A stretch of DNA of 64,000 nt from Rhodococcus sp. IEGM 1381 (GTDB lineage: Bacteria; Actinomycetota; Actinomycetes; Mycobacteriales; Mycobacteriaceae), in NCBI RefSeq assembly GCF_030056795.1, contig NZ_JASHKQ010000001.1, positions 1,984,001-2,048,000 on the forward strand. Direction: 5' to 3'. The notes beneath the pieces were generated by a model, which made no database searches, was not told the origin of the DNA, and was given only the letters and a program-made list of their open reading frames with translations. Made by a program: the position numbers and the translations under genes. Of the stretch, positions 19,413 through 27,065 are shown one piece after another. Position 1 is the first letter of the stretch. Every line of letters begins with the position of its first letter.

Positions 19413-19985
19413 TCACTTGTGGGGAGCCTTGATATCGACGCTGACGCCACCCCAGAAAGCGAAGCCGGTGATGATCACGCGCGGCGCACCCGGATGCGTC
19501 GCGCTGACGTGCTCGAAACCGCCCATGATGCCCATGCCGCGGACTTCGACGCTCACTCCGGGCGGCACGGTGACCTCGATGCCGCCCATGATGGCCACAC
19601 AGTTGATGGTGGTGTCGGCTGCGGAGAACGAGGCTCGGCGTAGGTCGAGTTCGATGCCACCCCAGAAGGCGAACGCATCGATGCGCGACGCGGCGGCCCA
19701 CTCTCCCTTGCGCACGGCACCACTCATGATCGCGATCACGCGGTCGTTCGCGGAACCACCCGACGGTGCGGACGCGGGAGGCGGAGTCAGTGCCAGATCG
19801 CCGGTCAGCAGATCCAGTTCGCCGTAGGTTTTGGCCTGGTACACCGCGGCAGTGCGTTCGTCGTACTCGCTCACGGTGAGCTGGCCGTTCGCGAAAGCAT
19901 CGCTGAGTAACTGCGCGACGAGGTTCCTGTCTGCGTCGGCAGCCCGTACTCGGCTTCGATCTCGGTCGGGGAGATGATCGCTCAC
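19413..19985 (-). CDS. DUF1707 domain protein with LiaF-like C-terminus
   Basis: 190 residues from GTG 19985 (VSDHLPDRDRSRVRAADADR); the frame extends further upstream to 20021 but the DUF1707 domain starts here. DUF1707 (RAADADRNLVAQLLSDAFANGQLTVSEYDER) occupies the first about 60 residues, followed by a beta-rich LiaF/DUF2154-like region (AFWGGIELDLR ... AIMGGIEVTVPPGVSVEVRGMGIMGGF). Soluble. The Mycobacterium locus contains a similar protein (Rv0966c) downstream. Function undetermined; LiaF-like domains in other phyla modulate envelope-stress kinases. Confidence 0.82.
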   Translation of the reverse strand: MSDHLPDRDRSRVRAADADRNLVAQLLSDAFANGQLTVSEYDERTAAVYQAKTYGELDLLTGDLALTPPPASAPSGGSANDRVIAIMSGAVRKGEWAAASRIDAFAFWGGIELDLRRASFSAADTTINCVAIMGGIEVTVPPGVSVEVRGMGIMGGFEHVSATHPGAPRVIITGFAFWGGVSVDIKAPHK

Positions 19986-20010
19986 CGCTCGGACCCTACC
20001 TGCGTAGCGG

Positions 20011-20475
20011 TCAGGCCGCATTCAGGATGGTGCGGCTACCGAGAGGCGATGCCAATGTCATCTGCATGGTCGCGTAGACAGCGACCATGATGCAGGACTT
20101 GTCGGCAGCGTCGGGCCTGGTGCCGGTGCGCAACTCGACGGTGACGGTCGAGTCGGTCTCGGTCACCGTGGCGTCGGCCCCGTAGCACTCCGGAGTTCCG
20201 GTCACGAAGTGCACCGCGATGGTGTTGGGGGAAACCTGGCTCCACGACTCGAAGGGAGTGGTGGTGGCGCGGATCAGGTCAGGAGTCGGCTCGAACATCG
20301 TGCCGACGTCGCCGACGGGAACCTCGTGTGGAACCGGAGGGGCGCTGGGCTGCTGGATGTGGCCGACGGGTGTGGTGGAACCGACCGTGGGCGTTGTGTC
20401 CTCGTCGCCACCGGAGGCCGTACTGCAGCCCGCCAGCAGCAGGCACAACATGACACCTGCAGCGAGAAACCTCAT
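20011..20475 (-). CDS. Small lipoprotein of unknown function
   Basis: 154 residues from ATG 20475. A type II signal peptide ends with the lipobox LLAGC (Cys17), followed by a Ser/Thr/Pro/Asp-rich linker and a compact C-terminal domain of about 90 residues containing two cysteines (GTPECYGADATV, DKSCIMVAVYA) that could form a disulfide outside the membrane. The C-terminal half resembles actinobacterial lipoproteins of unknown role. The gene is followed by the DUF1707 gene on the same strand. Confidence 0.78.
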   Translation of the reverse strand: MRFLAAGVMLCLLLAGCSTASGGDEDTTPTVGSTTPVGHIQQPSAPPVPHEVPVGDVGTMFEPTPDLIRATTTPFESWSQVSPNTIAVHFVTGTPECYGADATVTETDSTVTVELRTGTRPDAADKSCIMVAVYATMQMTLASPLGSRTILNAA

Positions 20476-20521
20476 GCTTCCAAACTAGCGCCGGGAGCTG
20501 AGGAGAACCTTTGTGTTCGGC

Positions 20522-21463
20522 TCACGCGAGGAACACCGTCACGAGTGCGATGACGGGGATCGACACGAGCGTGGTCACGAACGCAGTGTCACGGGCGAGT
20601 ACCACTCCGCGCTGGTAGCGGCTGGCGAAGACGAACACGTTCTGCGCGGTGGGCAGTGCCGACACGACGACGATGGCGAACAGGTCGTGACCGTCGAGAC
20701 CGAAGACGAACCGGGCCATGAGGTAGCCGAGCAGTGGCTGCAGCGCCATTTTGAACACTGTTGCCAAGGCAACATCCCGCCGCGGACTGATGCCCTTCTG
20801 CAGTACGCGGGCACCGTAGAGGGACAGACCGAAGGCGAGCAAAGCGCCGGGTACGGACGCATTTCCGACGAGTTGGAACGGCTGCATCAACGCCTCGGGC
20901 AGCTCGAATCCCGTGATCGACAGAACGAGCCCCGCGGCTCCGGCCAGCACGATCGGGTTTCTGAACGGTGTGGTTATGGTCTTGAACAGTGAGACCTCGT
21001 CGATCTTGGTGGAGATGTCGAGGATGGTCACGGCGATCGGCGTGTAGATCATGATCTGGAACAGCAGCAGGGGAGCGACGAAGTTGGCGTCGCCCAGTAC
21101 GAACACGGCGATCGGGATGCCCAGGTTGGCGGCGTTGACGTACGAACTTGCCAGCGCACCGACAGTCGCGTCGGGCACGGCCCGTTTCAGCGCGAGCTTC
21201 GCTATGACGAAATAGATGGCTCCGACGAGCAGTGCAGTGGAGCCGGCGACGGCCAACACTGGCGAGAGGATGACCGACAGGTCCGAGTTCGCCAAGGTGA
21301 CGAACAGCAGTGACGGAGTCGCGACGAAGAACACGAGACGACTGAGGACGAATTGGCCATGCTCGCCGAGCACTTTCAGATGTGCCAGCAGGTAACCCAG
21401 TGCGATGACCACGAAAATGACGGTGAAGCCTTCGAGAACGCCGGACATCGTCGAAGTGCTCAT
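20522..21463 (-). CDS. AEC family transporter (auxin efflux carrier-like)
   Basis: 313 residues from ATG 21463 (MSTSTMSGVLEGFTVIFVVIALGYLLAH); the frame is open further upstream but crosses the rpsR2 terminator. About ten transmembrane segments in two five-helix halves, with the family's conserved NxxNxGIP segment (SYVNAANLGIPIAVF) and PTAQNVFVFA near the end. AEC proteins export organic acids or amino acids; the substrate is not predictable. No strong Shine-Dalgarno is seen. It is separated from the Zur-linked ribosomal genes by a perfect 17-bp hairpin, so is probably its own unit. Confidence 0.87.
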   Translation of the reverse strand: MSTSTMSGVLEGFTVIFVVIALGYLLAHLKVLGEHGQFVLSRLVFFVATPSLLFVTLANSDLSVILSPVLAVAGSTALLVGAIYFVIAKLALKRAVPDATVGALASSYVNAANLGIPIAVFVLGDANFVAPLLLFQIMIYTPIAVTILDISTKIDEVSLFKTITTPFRNPIVLAGAAGLVLSITGFELPEALMQPFQLVGNASVPGALLAFGLSLYGARVLQKGISPRRDVALATVFKMALQPLLGYLMARFVFGLDGHDLFAIVVVSALPTAQNVFVFASRYQRGVVLARDTAFVTTLVSIPVIALVTVFLA

Positions 21464-21481
21464 CTCTTGATAGGGAACGAC

Positions 21482-21519
21482 AGAAAGGCCACGTAGCCGG
21501 ATGGCTACGTGGCCTTTCT
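21482..21519 (-). terminator. Terminator of the rpmB2-rpmG2-rpsN2-rpsR2 operon
   Basis: Perfect 17-bp stem (21482-21498 with 21503-21519) with a 4-base loop, 11 bases after the rpsR2 stop on the minus strand; the arm ends in a short T run (CCTTTCT). Confidence 0.9.
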
Positions 21520-21530
21520 CGAAAGCTGAT

Positions 21531-21785
21531 TCAGCGGCTGGTGAACGGCAGCAATGCCATTTCACGAGCGTTCTTCACTGCGACAGCGACCTGGCGCTGC
21601 TGCTGCGGGGTGAGCCCGGTGACCCGACGGCTACGGATCTTGCCGCGGTCGGAAATGAACTGACGAAGAAGGTTGATGTCCTTGTAGTCCACCGTGGTGA
21701 CCTTGGCGGCATTCAACGGGTTCTTCTTCGGTCGACGACCCGCCTCTGCGCGGACCTTCTTCGACGGTGCTCTCTTGACTGCCAT
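21531..21785 (-). CDS. rpsR: 30S ribosomal protein S18, zinc-independent paralogue
   Basis: 84 residues from ATG 21785. S18 core [30 protein letters not shown] and [21 protein letters not shown] are present. The N-terminus ([23 protein letters not shown]) has no cysteines where zinc-binding S18 has a CxxC-type site, so this is a C-minus alternative form. It is the last gene of a four-gene operon under a Zur-like box, and would replace the zinc-containing copy when zinc is scarce. Confidence 0.95.
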   Translation of the reverse strand: MAVKRAPSKKVRAEAGRRPKKNPLNAAKVTTVDYKDINLLRQFISDRGKIRSRRVTGLTPQQQRQVAVAVKNAREMALLPFTSR

Positions 21786-21799
21786 CTCTACCTTTTCCC

Positions 21800-22105
21800 T
21801 TACCAGCTCGACTTGTGGACGCCTGGCAGCTCCCCACGGTGTGCCATCTCGCGCATTTTCACGCGGGACAGCCCGAATTTCCGTAGGTAACCGCGCGGAC
21901 GTCCATCCGCAGCGTCACGATTGCGCAATCGTACCGGACTCGAATCGCGTGGCAGACGCTGCAGTGCTGCTTGGGCCCGTGCGCGCTCGGAATCGCTGCT
22001 CGAGGGCTTGCGAACGATCTCCTTGAGCTCCGCGCGACGCGTTGCCCAGCGGGCGACGATCACCTTGCGCTGCTCGTTCTTCTCGATCTTGGACTTCTTC
22101 GCCAT
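21800..22105 (-). CDS. rpsN: 30S ribosomal protein S14, zinc-independent type
   Basis: 101 residues from ATG 22105 ([24 protein letters not shown]). The long S14 form with [54 protein letters not shown]; no CxxC motifs, unlike the short zinc-binding S14. It is two bases downstream of rpmG2, in the same Zur-linked operon. The frame runs open upstream through rpmG/rpmB, but the start is fixed by the protein family. Confidence 0.95.
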   Translation of the reverse strand: MAKKSKIEKNEQRKVIVARWATRRAELKEIVRKPSSSDSERARAQAALQRLPRDSSPVRLRNRDAADGRPRGYLRKFGLSRVKMREMAHRGELPGVHKSSW

Positions 22106-22107
22106 AA

Positions 22108-22275
22108 CTAACGCTCTTCCCGAAAATCGACGTGCTTGCGGACGACCGGGTCGTACTTCTTCATCACCAAGCGGTCGGGGTCGTTGCGACGGTTCTTGCG
22201 GGTGACGTAGGTGTAGCCGGTACCGGCAGTCGATTTGAGTTTCACGATCGGTCGGACGTCGGTGCTCTTGCCCAT
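22108..22275 (-). CDS. rpmG: 50S ribosomal protein L33, zinc-independent paralogue
   Basis: 55 residues from ATG 22275, overlapping the rpmB2 stop (TGATG). L33 residues [32 protein letters not shown] and [16 protein letters not shown] are visible; the two CxxC pairs of the zinc form are absent. Second gene of the Zur-linked operon. Confidence 0.95.
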   Translation of the reverse strand: MGKSTDVRPIVKLKSTAGTGYTYVTRKNRRNDPDRLVMKKYDPVVRKHVDFREER

Positions 22276-22511
22276 CAGATCTTCTCCCCACGTGCGCGGA
22301 TCTTGGCGACCACGGCATCGATGCCGTCGCGGTCGATGGTCTTGATGCCCTTGGTCGAGAGGGTGAGGGTGACGCGTCGGCCGAGGCTCGGTGCGTAGTA
22401 CGTCTTGCGCTGGATGTTGGGGTCCCACCTGCGGCTGGTGCGCACGTGGGAGTGCGAGACCGACTTTCCGAAGCCGGGGGTGCGGCCGGTGACTTGGCAG
22501 TGCGCAGACAT
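22275..22511 (-). CDS. rpmB: 50S ribosomal protein L28, zinc-independent paralogue
   Basis: 78 residues from ATG 22511 ([22 protein letters not shown]); AAAGGAGT on the coding strand supplies the ribosome binding site. The zinc form begins with CxxC, whereas here only a single cysteine remains (CQVT). First gene of the operon; its promoter region carries a Zur-like palindrome at 22531-22551. Confidence 0.95.
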   Translation of the reverse strand: MSAHCQVTGRTPGFGKSVSHSHVRTSRRWDPNIQRKTYYAPSLGRRVTLTLSTKGIKTIDRDGIDAVVAKIRARGEKI

Positions 22512-22530
22512 GAGCACTCCTTTCTTGCCG

Positions 22531-22551
22531 TTATGACAATCGTTTTCGACA
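22531..22551 (-). promoter_or_regulatory. Zur box upstream of rpmB2
   Basis: Sequence TTATGACAATCGTTTTCGAC matches the actinobacterial Zur palindrome (TGAAAATcATTTTCA-like) with a symmetric TGAnAATCGTTTTCgA core, 20 bases from the rpmB2 start. The operon content (four C-minus ribosomal proteins) strongly supports zinc-responsive repression. Confidence 0.88.
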
Positions 22552-22585
22552 AAGCGTGTTCACGAATGTAGCGTGCATTCGTAGG

Positions 22586-22606
22586 TAATGAAAATCGTTG
22601 TCGAGA
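22586..22606 (+). promoter_or_regulatory. Zur box upstream of the CobW-like gene
   Basis: Sequence TAATGAAAATCGTTGTCGAG is a second Zur-type palindrome (TGAAAATCGTTgTCgA), ending 12 bases before the chosen GTG start of the divergent CobW-like gene. Two separate boxes let Zur repress both arms of the divergon. Confidence 0.88.
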
Positions 22607-22618
22607 AGAAGGGTGCTC

Positions 22619-23881
22619 GTGAACAACTCACCGGACGATCGAACCCCGATGGTCCTCGTCTCCGGCTGGACCGGAGCCATGGACGCAGTGGTGACGTCGC
22701 TACTCGCGCCCGGGACCGTTGCAGTCCGCCACGACCTGAGCCGCGTCACCGAGGGCGTCGTGCGGCGCACGCTCTCTGTACTGGGCGAGAATCCCCGAGA
22801 GACCATCCTGGAACTGGCGCACGGCTGTGTGTCCTGCACGCTCCGCGAGGACCTGCTGCCGCTGCTGCGTGCTCTGTCGACGCGCAGCAGTGTCGATCGC
22901 ATCGTGCTCGCGATGGACCCCGCACTCGAACCCGAGGCGTTGTGCTGGGCCGTCGAGAACGTCGTCGTGGCGGGCGTCGTCGGGCAGATCGACGGCCCGG
23001 CCTCGCGGGATGTGCGTATCGATGCCGTGATCGGCTGCCTCGATGCCGCAACCTGGTTGGCCGACGCCACCGGCGACGACGCGTTGGCCGATCGAGGCGT
23101 CGTCGCCAGTGGTGACGACGATCGAACCGTCGCGCAGTTGGTCGTCGGCCAGGTCGATTACGCCGACGCCCTCGTCGTCACCGCCGGTCCCGAGGTCGAT
23201 GCGTGGGAACGTGCTCGGCTTTCTGCTGTCCTCGCGCGGTTGGCCCCGAACGCACCTGTTGTCTGGGTCGCTCACGACGCAATGGTCGACGCCCCGGCGC
23301 TTCTCGCGTCTGTGCCCGCCGACGCCCGGCGCGGTGCGATCATCGATGCCCATTCGCCGCTGCTGCGGGGTCAGCCCCCATTGACGGTCGACTGCGGAGT
23401 CGCACTCGTCGAATTCACCGCAACCCGGCCCTTTCATCCCGAACGTTTGCACGAGGCCATCGACGTGTTGCTCGACGGCGTCGTCACTGCCCGCGGACGG
23501 GCCTGGGTTGCGACGCAGCCCGACGAGGCGCTGTGGATCGAATCAGCCGGCGGCGGATTGCGGGTGGCGAGCGCCGGAAAGTGGCTTGCTGCAATGACTC
23601 CGGTGCAACAAGAGCGTATCGATACCACTCGACGAGCGATGGCAGCGCTGCGGTGGGACGAGCAGTTCGGTGATCGAGACACTTCCCTGGTGATTTTGAT
23701 CCATCAGGCCGACCCCACCGAGATCGACCGCACTCTGCAGTGGGCGTTGGTCTCCGACGACGAGATGACCGACCCCGCTTTGTGGTCCACCTGGACCGAC
23801 CCGTTCGGCCAGTGGCACGAAGACCCCTGCGAGAGCAGTGAATCCCCGTACGCAGAACAGTCACGAGAGGCAACAGAATGA
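22619..23881 (+). CDS. CobW/COG0523-like protein with degenerate P-loop
   Basis: 420 residues from GTG 22619, six bases after AGAAGG (GTG 22613 is also possible). COG0523 proteins are GTP-dependent metallochaperones, and Zur-controlled members are linked to zinc allocation. Here the position of Walker A reads [18 protein letters not shown], without GxxxxGK(S/T), so GTP binding is doubtful. The metal motif is [16 protein letters not shown] (C70, C73), a CxxC rather than the usual CxCC. A CobW C-terminal-like region follows ([25 protein letters not shown] ... [25 protein letters not shown]). The stop overlaps rpmE2 (ATGA). Probably a zinc chaperone or scaffold derived from a GTPase. Confidence 0.8.
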   Translation: MNNSPDDRTPMVLVSGWTGAMDAVVTSLLAPGTVAVRHDLSRVTEGVVRRTLSVLGENPRETILELAHGCVSCTLREDLLPLLRALSTRSSVDRIVLAMDPALEPEALCWAVENVVVAGVVGQIDGPASRDVRIDAVIGCLDAATWLADATGDDALADRGVVASGDDDRTVAQLVVGQVDYADALVVTAGPEVDAWERARLSAVLARLAPNAPVVWVAHDAMVDAPALLASVPADARRGAIIDAHSPLLRGQPPLTVDCGVALVEFTATRPFHPERLHEAIDVLLDGVVTARGRAWVATQPDEALWIESAGGGLRVASAGKWLAAMTPVQQERIDTTRRAMAALRWDEQFGDRDTSLVILIHQADPTEIDRTLQWALVSDDEMTDPALWSTWTDPFGQWHEDPCESSESPYAEQSREATE

Positions 23882-24138
23882 AGCCAGACATCCATCCCGA
23901 CTACCACCCTGTGGTGTTTCAGGATTCGAGTACCGGAAACAAGTTTCTCACCAGATCGACCGTTACGTCGGTTCGCGAGACCGAGTGGGAAGACGGCAAC
24001 ACCTACCCGCTGGTCGTCGTCGACGTCTCGTCCGAATCGCACCCTTTCTGGACCGGAGCCGCGCGCGTGATGGACACCCAGGGACGCGTCGAGAAGTTCG
24101 AGAAGCGATACGGCCGTCGAAGCCGAAAGGACCTCTGA
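23878..24138 (+). CDS. rpmE2: 50S ribosomal protein L31 type B (zinc-independent)
   Basis: 86 residues from ATG 23878, overlapping the upstream stop by four bases. [29 protein letters not shown] and [27 protein letters not shown] are typical of L31B, which lacks the zinc-binding cysteines of RpmE. Part of the Zur-controlled plus-strand operon. Confidence 0.96.
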   Translation: MKPDIHPDYHPVVFQDSSTGNKFLTRSTVTSVRETEWEDGNTYPLVVVDVSSESHPFWTGAARVMDTQGRVEKFEKRYGRRSRKDL

Positions 24139-24141
24139 GCC

Positions 24142-24309
24142 ATGGCTGTTCCGAAGAGGAAGATGTCACGCTCGAACACGCGGAGTCGTCGCGCCCAGTG
24201 GAAAGCCGTCGCGCCGGATCTGGTGACGGTGCGTTTCCAGGGCGCGGAGTTTCGGGTTCCCCGCAGACTGGTCAAAGCAGTGCAGTCCGGGGTGTACGAC
24301 CCGAGCTGA
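24142..24309 (+). CDS. rpmF: 50S ribosomal protein L32, cysteine-free form
   Basis: A 55-residue protein from ATG 24142, three bases after rpmE2. [21 protein letters not shown] is the standard L32 N-terminus; the rest ([25 protein letters not shown]) has no CxxC, so this is a zinc-free version. Small enough to be missed by length-filtered gene calling. Ends 18 bases before the MbfA-like gene. Confidence 0.95.
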   Translation: MAVPKRKMSRSNTRSRRAQWKAVAPDLVTVRFQGAEFRVPRRLVKAVQSGVYDPS

Positions 24310-24327
24310 CCCCAGTACGTTTGTCCG

Positions 24328-25392
24328 ATGAGTCAGATGGCACCGTCAGCGAAAGACGTGAAGCGATGGCGGCAATACCTCGCCGACGAGCGGGCCGAGG
24401 CCGCCGTCTATCGCGATCTGGCAGGCCGACGCACCGGCGAGGAGCGAGAAATATTGCTCGAGCTCGCCGATGCGGAAGGCCGCCACGAGCAGCACTGGCG
24501 AAATTTGCTGGGTGAACGGGTCGGCATGCCGCTGAAAGGCGACATCCGCACTCGAATCCTCGGTGTCCTGGCGCGTCGCTTCGGTTCGGTATTCGTACTC
24601 GCGTTGGCGCAGCGAGCCGAGACTCGCTCACCGTACGCCACGGACGCCGATGCAACAGAGGCGATGACCGCGGACGAGCAGATTCACGCCGAGGTCATCA
24701 GAGCGCTCGCCGCGCGTGGTCGCAATCGGCTGTCCGGCACGTTTCGGGCTGCAGTATTCGGTGCCAACGACGGGCTGGTGAGCAACCTGGCTCTGGTCCT
24801 TGGCATCAGCGGTTCCGGGGTGTCCAATCAGATCGTTCTGGTCACCGGGCTGGCCGGCCTGCTCGCCGGTGCGCTGTCGATGGGTGCGGGCGAATACGTC
24901 TCGGTGCGCTCGCAACGTGAACTGCTCGAGGCGTCGTCCCCGGACAGTGCGGCGCGCGATGCCGTGCAGCATCTGGACGTCGACGCCAACGAACTGGCGC
25001 TGGTGTACCGGGCCCGGGGAATGACACACGAGGAGGCCGACGCCAAAGCGTCGGAAGTGTTGCAGTCGTTGCCCACCGACGATGAGATGGCCCCCGACGT
25101 CGACGAGCACGAGTCCGTCGGAACCGGACTGGGCGCGGCCGGAGCCAGCTTCTGCTTCTTCGCCTCGGGTGCCGTCATCCCGGTGTTGCCGTACCTGTTC
25201 GGTCTCGAAGGCTATGTGGCCCTTGCCGTTGCGGCCGTCCTTGTTGGGCTGGCACTGATCTGCACCGGCCTGGTGGTGGGCCTCCTCAGCGGTGGCCCGC
25301 CCGTCAAACGTGCACTGCGACAGCTGGCCATCGGCTATGGCGCGGCGGGGGCGACGTATCTGCTGGGACTCGCATTCGGTGGGGGAGTCTAG
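24328..25392 (+). CDS. mbfA: MbfA-like membrane protein: ferritin-like domain fused to VIT1/CCC1 transporter
   Basis: 354 residues from ATG 24328 (ATG 24334 alternative). The N-terminal about 140 residues form a rubrerythrin/ferritin-like helical bundle with iron-ligand motifs (ADERAEAAVYRDLA, ADAEGRHEQHW, TADEQIHAEVIRAL). The C-terminal VIT1/CCC1 domain begins at FRAAVFGANDGLVSNLALVLG and has GALSMGAGEYVSVRSQ, a signature of the vacuolar iron transporter family, with about five transmembrane segments. Proteins with this architecture (MbfA) export iron and protect against peroxide in alphaproteobacteria. The gene is only 18 bases behind rpmF, with no terminator or promoter apparent, so it may belong to the Zur-controlled operon. 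Confidence 0.85.
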   Translation: MSQMAPSAKDVKRWRQYLADERAEAAVYRDLAGRRTGEEREILLELADAEGRHEQHWRNLLGERVGMPLKGDIRTRILGVLARRFGSVFVLALAQRAETRSPYATDADATEAMTADEQIHAEVIRALAARGRNRLSGTFRAAVFGANDGLVSNLALVLGISGSGVSNQIVLVTGLAGLLAGALSMGAGEYVSVRSQRELLEASSPDSAARDAVQHLDVDANELALVYRARGMTHEEADAKASEVLQSLPTDDEMAPDVDEHESVGTGLGAAGASFCFFASGAVIPVLPYLFGLEGYVALAVAAVLVGLALICTGLVVGLLSGGPPVKRALRQLAIGYGAAGATYLLGLAFGGGV

Positions 25393-25721
25393 GGACCGGC
25401 GTCTTGGGCAAGCTTGCGCACTGTTGGGCCCCATCGACGGGATCCCGCTCGCGCATGCCCATACCGTGCACTCCGTCCCGCGTCCCTTCCATCCTCGCCG
25501 TTCGACGTAAATCGCTCGCGTCGGACACGTTTCGCTCGATAGGGTCATCGCCATGCGTGCCACTTGTCTGCCCTGTGCGACTCTCGATACGAGAGCCGGA
25601 CTGAGCATTGTGCTGCGCGCATATTCGCCCGAACTACGTGCTGCTCTCCGTTGCAAACAGGCACAGTTCGTGAAGCGACCCATCGAATAGCTCTCTCGTG
25701 GAGGGGGCAGAAAGGAACATC
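25393..25721 (+). other. 329-bp intergenic region before rtcB
   Basis: No assured gene. A 45-codon frame (ATG 25553, TAG ending 25690) encodes a peptide starting MRATCLPCATLDTRAGLS with a CxxC; it has no clear ribosome binding site and is not recognised. A short CTCTCG-ATA-CGAGAG hairpin lies inside it at about 25582. GGAGGGGG at 25701-25708 and AAAGGA at 25710-25715 precede the rtcB start. Confidence 0.4.
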
Positions 25722-26903
25722 ATGCCCCCGAACAAGGTGGGCTTACGGCTGCTCAATTGGGCGTCACAGGTCGAGGACAATACGCTCGAGCAGGCTCGCG
25801 AAACAGCATCGATGCCGTTCGTGCATCCGCACGTCGCTCTGATGCCCGACGCCCACAGCGGTATGGGAAGCGCCGTAGGAACAGTGATTCCTACGCTGGG
25901 CGCTGTTATTCCGGCCGCCGTCGGTGTCGATATCGGCTGCGGAATGATCGGCGTCCGAACGGAATTCACCTTCGGCGACCTCGACGGACGGAACCTGAAG
26001 GATCTTCGACTCGCAATCGAGGCCAGCATCCCCCTCTCGCCCGGCAACTACAACGTCGGTGTCGATCGTTGGGAGTTCACTGCGCCCAAGCTGGTCGAGC
26101 TCGAGGAGTTGGCGGCCAAGGACGGTGTCGAGCTGAACCACTCACCGCAGTGGCGTGAGCAACTCGGTTCGTTGGGCGGCGGAAATCACTACATCGAGTT
26201 GTGCCTCGACGAGACCGATCGGGTGTGGCTGTTTCTGCACAGTGGGTCGAGGGGTGTCGGCAACAAGATCGCCAAGAAGCACATCGCGATCGCACAGCGT
26301 CTGTGTGCGCAGTGGTGGATCCCGTTGCCCAACAAGGATCTGGCCTACCTGCCAGAGAGCTCCCATGAATTCGGACAGTACCTCCGAGAACTGAAGTGGG
26401 CTCAGCGCTTCGCGTACCTCAATCGGGCCGAGATGATGGACAGGTTCAGTGCGGTATTCGCCGAGTGGATGGGAACCGACGATCATCGCGAGGTCGAGCG
26501 GATCAATTGCCATCACAACTACACGGTGAAGGAAATTCATGCTCAGAAGGATGTGTGGCTTACGCGTAAGGGTGCGGTAGACGCACACGAGGGCGTCAAG
26601 GCGATCATCCCCGGGTCGATGGGAACTCGTTCCTACGTGGTCGTCGGTAAGGGCTCACGGGCCGGGCTGTGCTCGGCTCCTCACGGTGCCGGTCGGCAGT
26701 TCTCGAGGACCGAGGCCAGGAAGCGGTTCACCCACGAGGACCTGCAGGAGCGAATGAAGGGGATCGAGTTCCGGGACAGTGCAGACTTCATCGACGAGAT
26801 TCCGGACGCCTACAAGTCCATCGATGTCGTGATGGAGGACGCCCGCGACCTGGTGAACATCGAGCACGAGCTGCGGCAGATCCTCAACGTCAAGGGGACC
26901 TGA
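25722..26903 (+). CDS. rtcB: RNA-splicing ligase RtcB
   Basis: 393 residues from ATG 25722, six bases after AAAGGA. RtcB joins RNA 2',3'-cyclic phosphate or 3'-phosphate ends to 5'-OH ends with GTP and Mn2+. Metal ligands and active site are recognisable: MPDAHSGMG (D43, H45), the catalytic VGVDIGCGM (Cys73), LGGGNHYIEL, LFLHSGSRGVG, and HGAGRQFSR with the GMP-accepting His321. Of the shorter bacterial RtcB form. No archease, rtcA, rtcR, prfH or toxin gene is adjacent, so a free-standing RNA-repair role is likely. A hairpin follows 14 bases after the stop. Confidence 0.93.
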   Translation: MPPNKVGLRLLNWASQVEDNTLEQARETASMPFVHPHVALMPDAHSGMGSAVGTVIPTLGAVIPAAVGVDIGCGMIGVRTEFTFGDLDGRNLKDLRLAIEASIPLSPGNYNVGVDRWEFTAPKLVELEELAAKDGVELNHSPQWREQLGSLGGGNHYIELCLDETDRVWLFLHSGSRGVGNKIAKKHIAIAQRLCAQWWIPLPNKDLAYLPESSHEFGQYLRELKWAQRFAYLNRAEMMDRFSAVFAEWMGTDDHREVERINCHHNYTVKEIHAQKDVWLTRKGAVDAHEGVKAIIPGSMGTRSYVVVGKGSRAGLCSAPHGAGRQFSRTEARKRFTHEDLQERMKGIEFRDSADFIDEIPDAYKSIDVVMEDARDLVNIEHELRQILNVKGT

Positions 26904-26917
26904 GCATTTTCTCGTCG

Positions 26918-26954
26918 TGCCCGGGACTTCGTCGCGGTTACGAAGTTCCGGGCA
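26918..26954. terminator. Hairpin downstream of rtcB
   Basis: 15-bp stem (26918-26932 with 26940-26954), one G-U pair, 7-base loop, no T-tract. The inner arm carries CGAAGTTCC, the same core found in the type B elements. Probable rtcB terminator. Confidence 0.6.
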
Positions 26955-27065
26955 TGGCGGGATTGTCCGCGTTCGTCCCGTTGTGCATCGCTGTTCCCCG
27001 TCTGTTCACCTGAAGTGCTCCGTTCTGTTCAGCGCGCGAGGGGGCACTGCGGTCACCATCGATTC

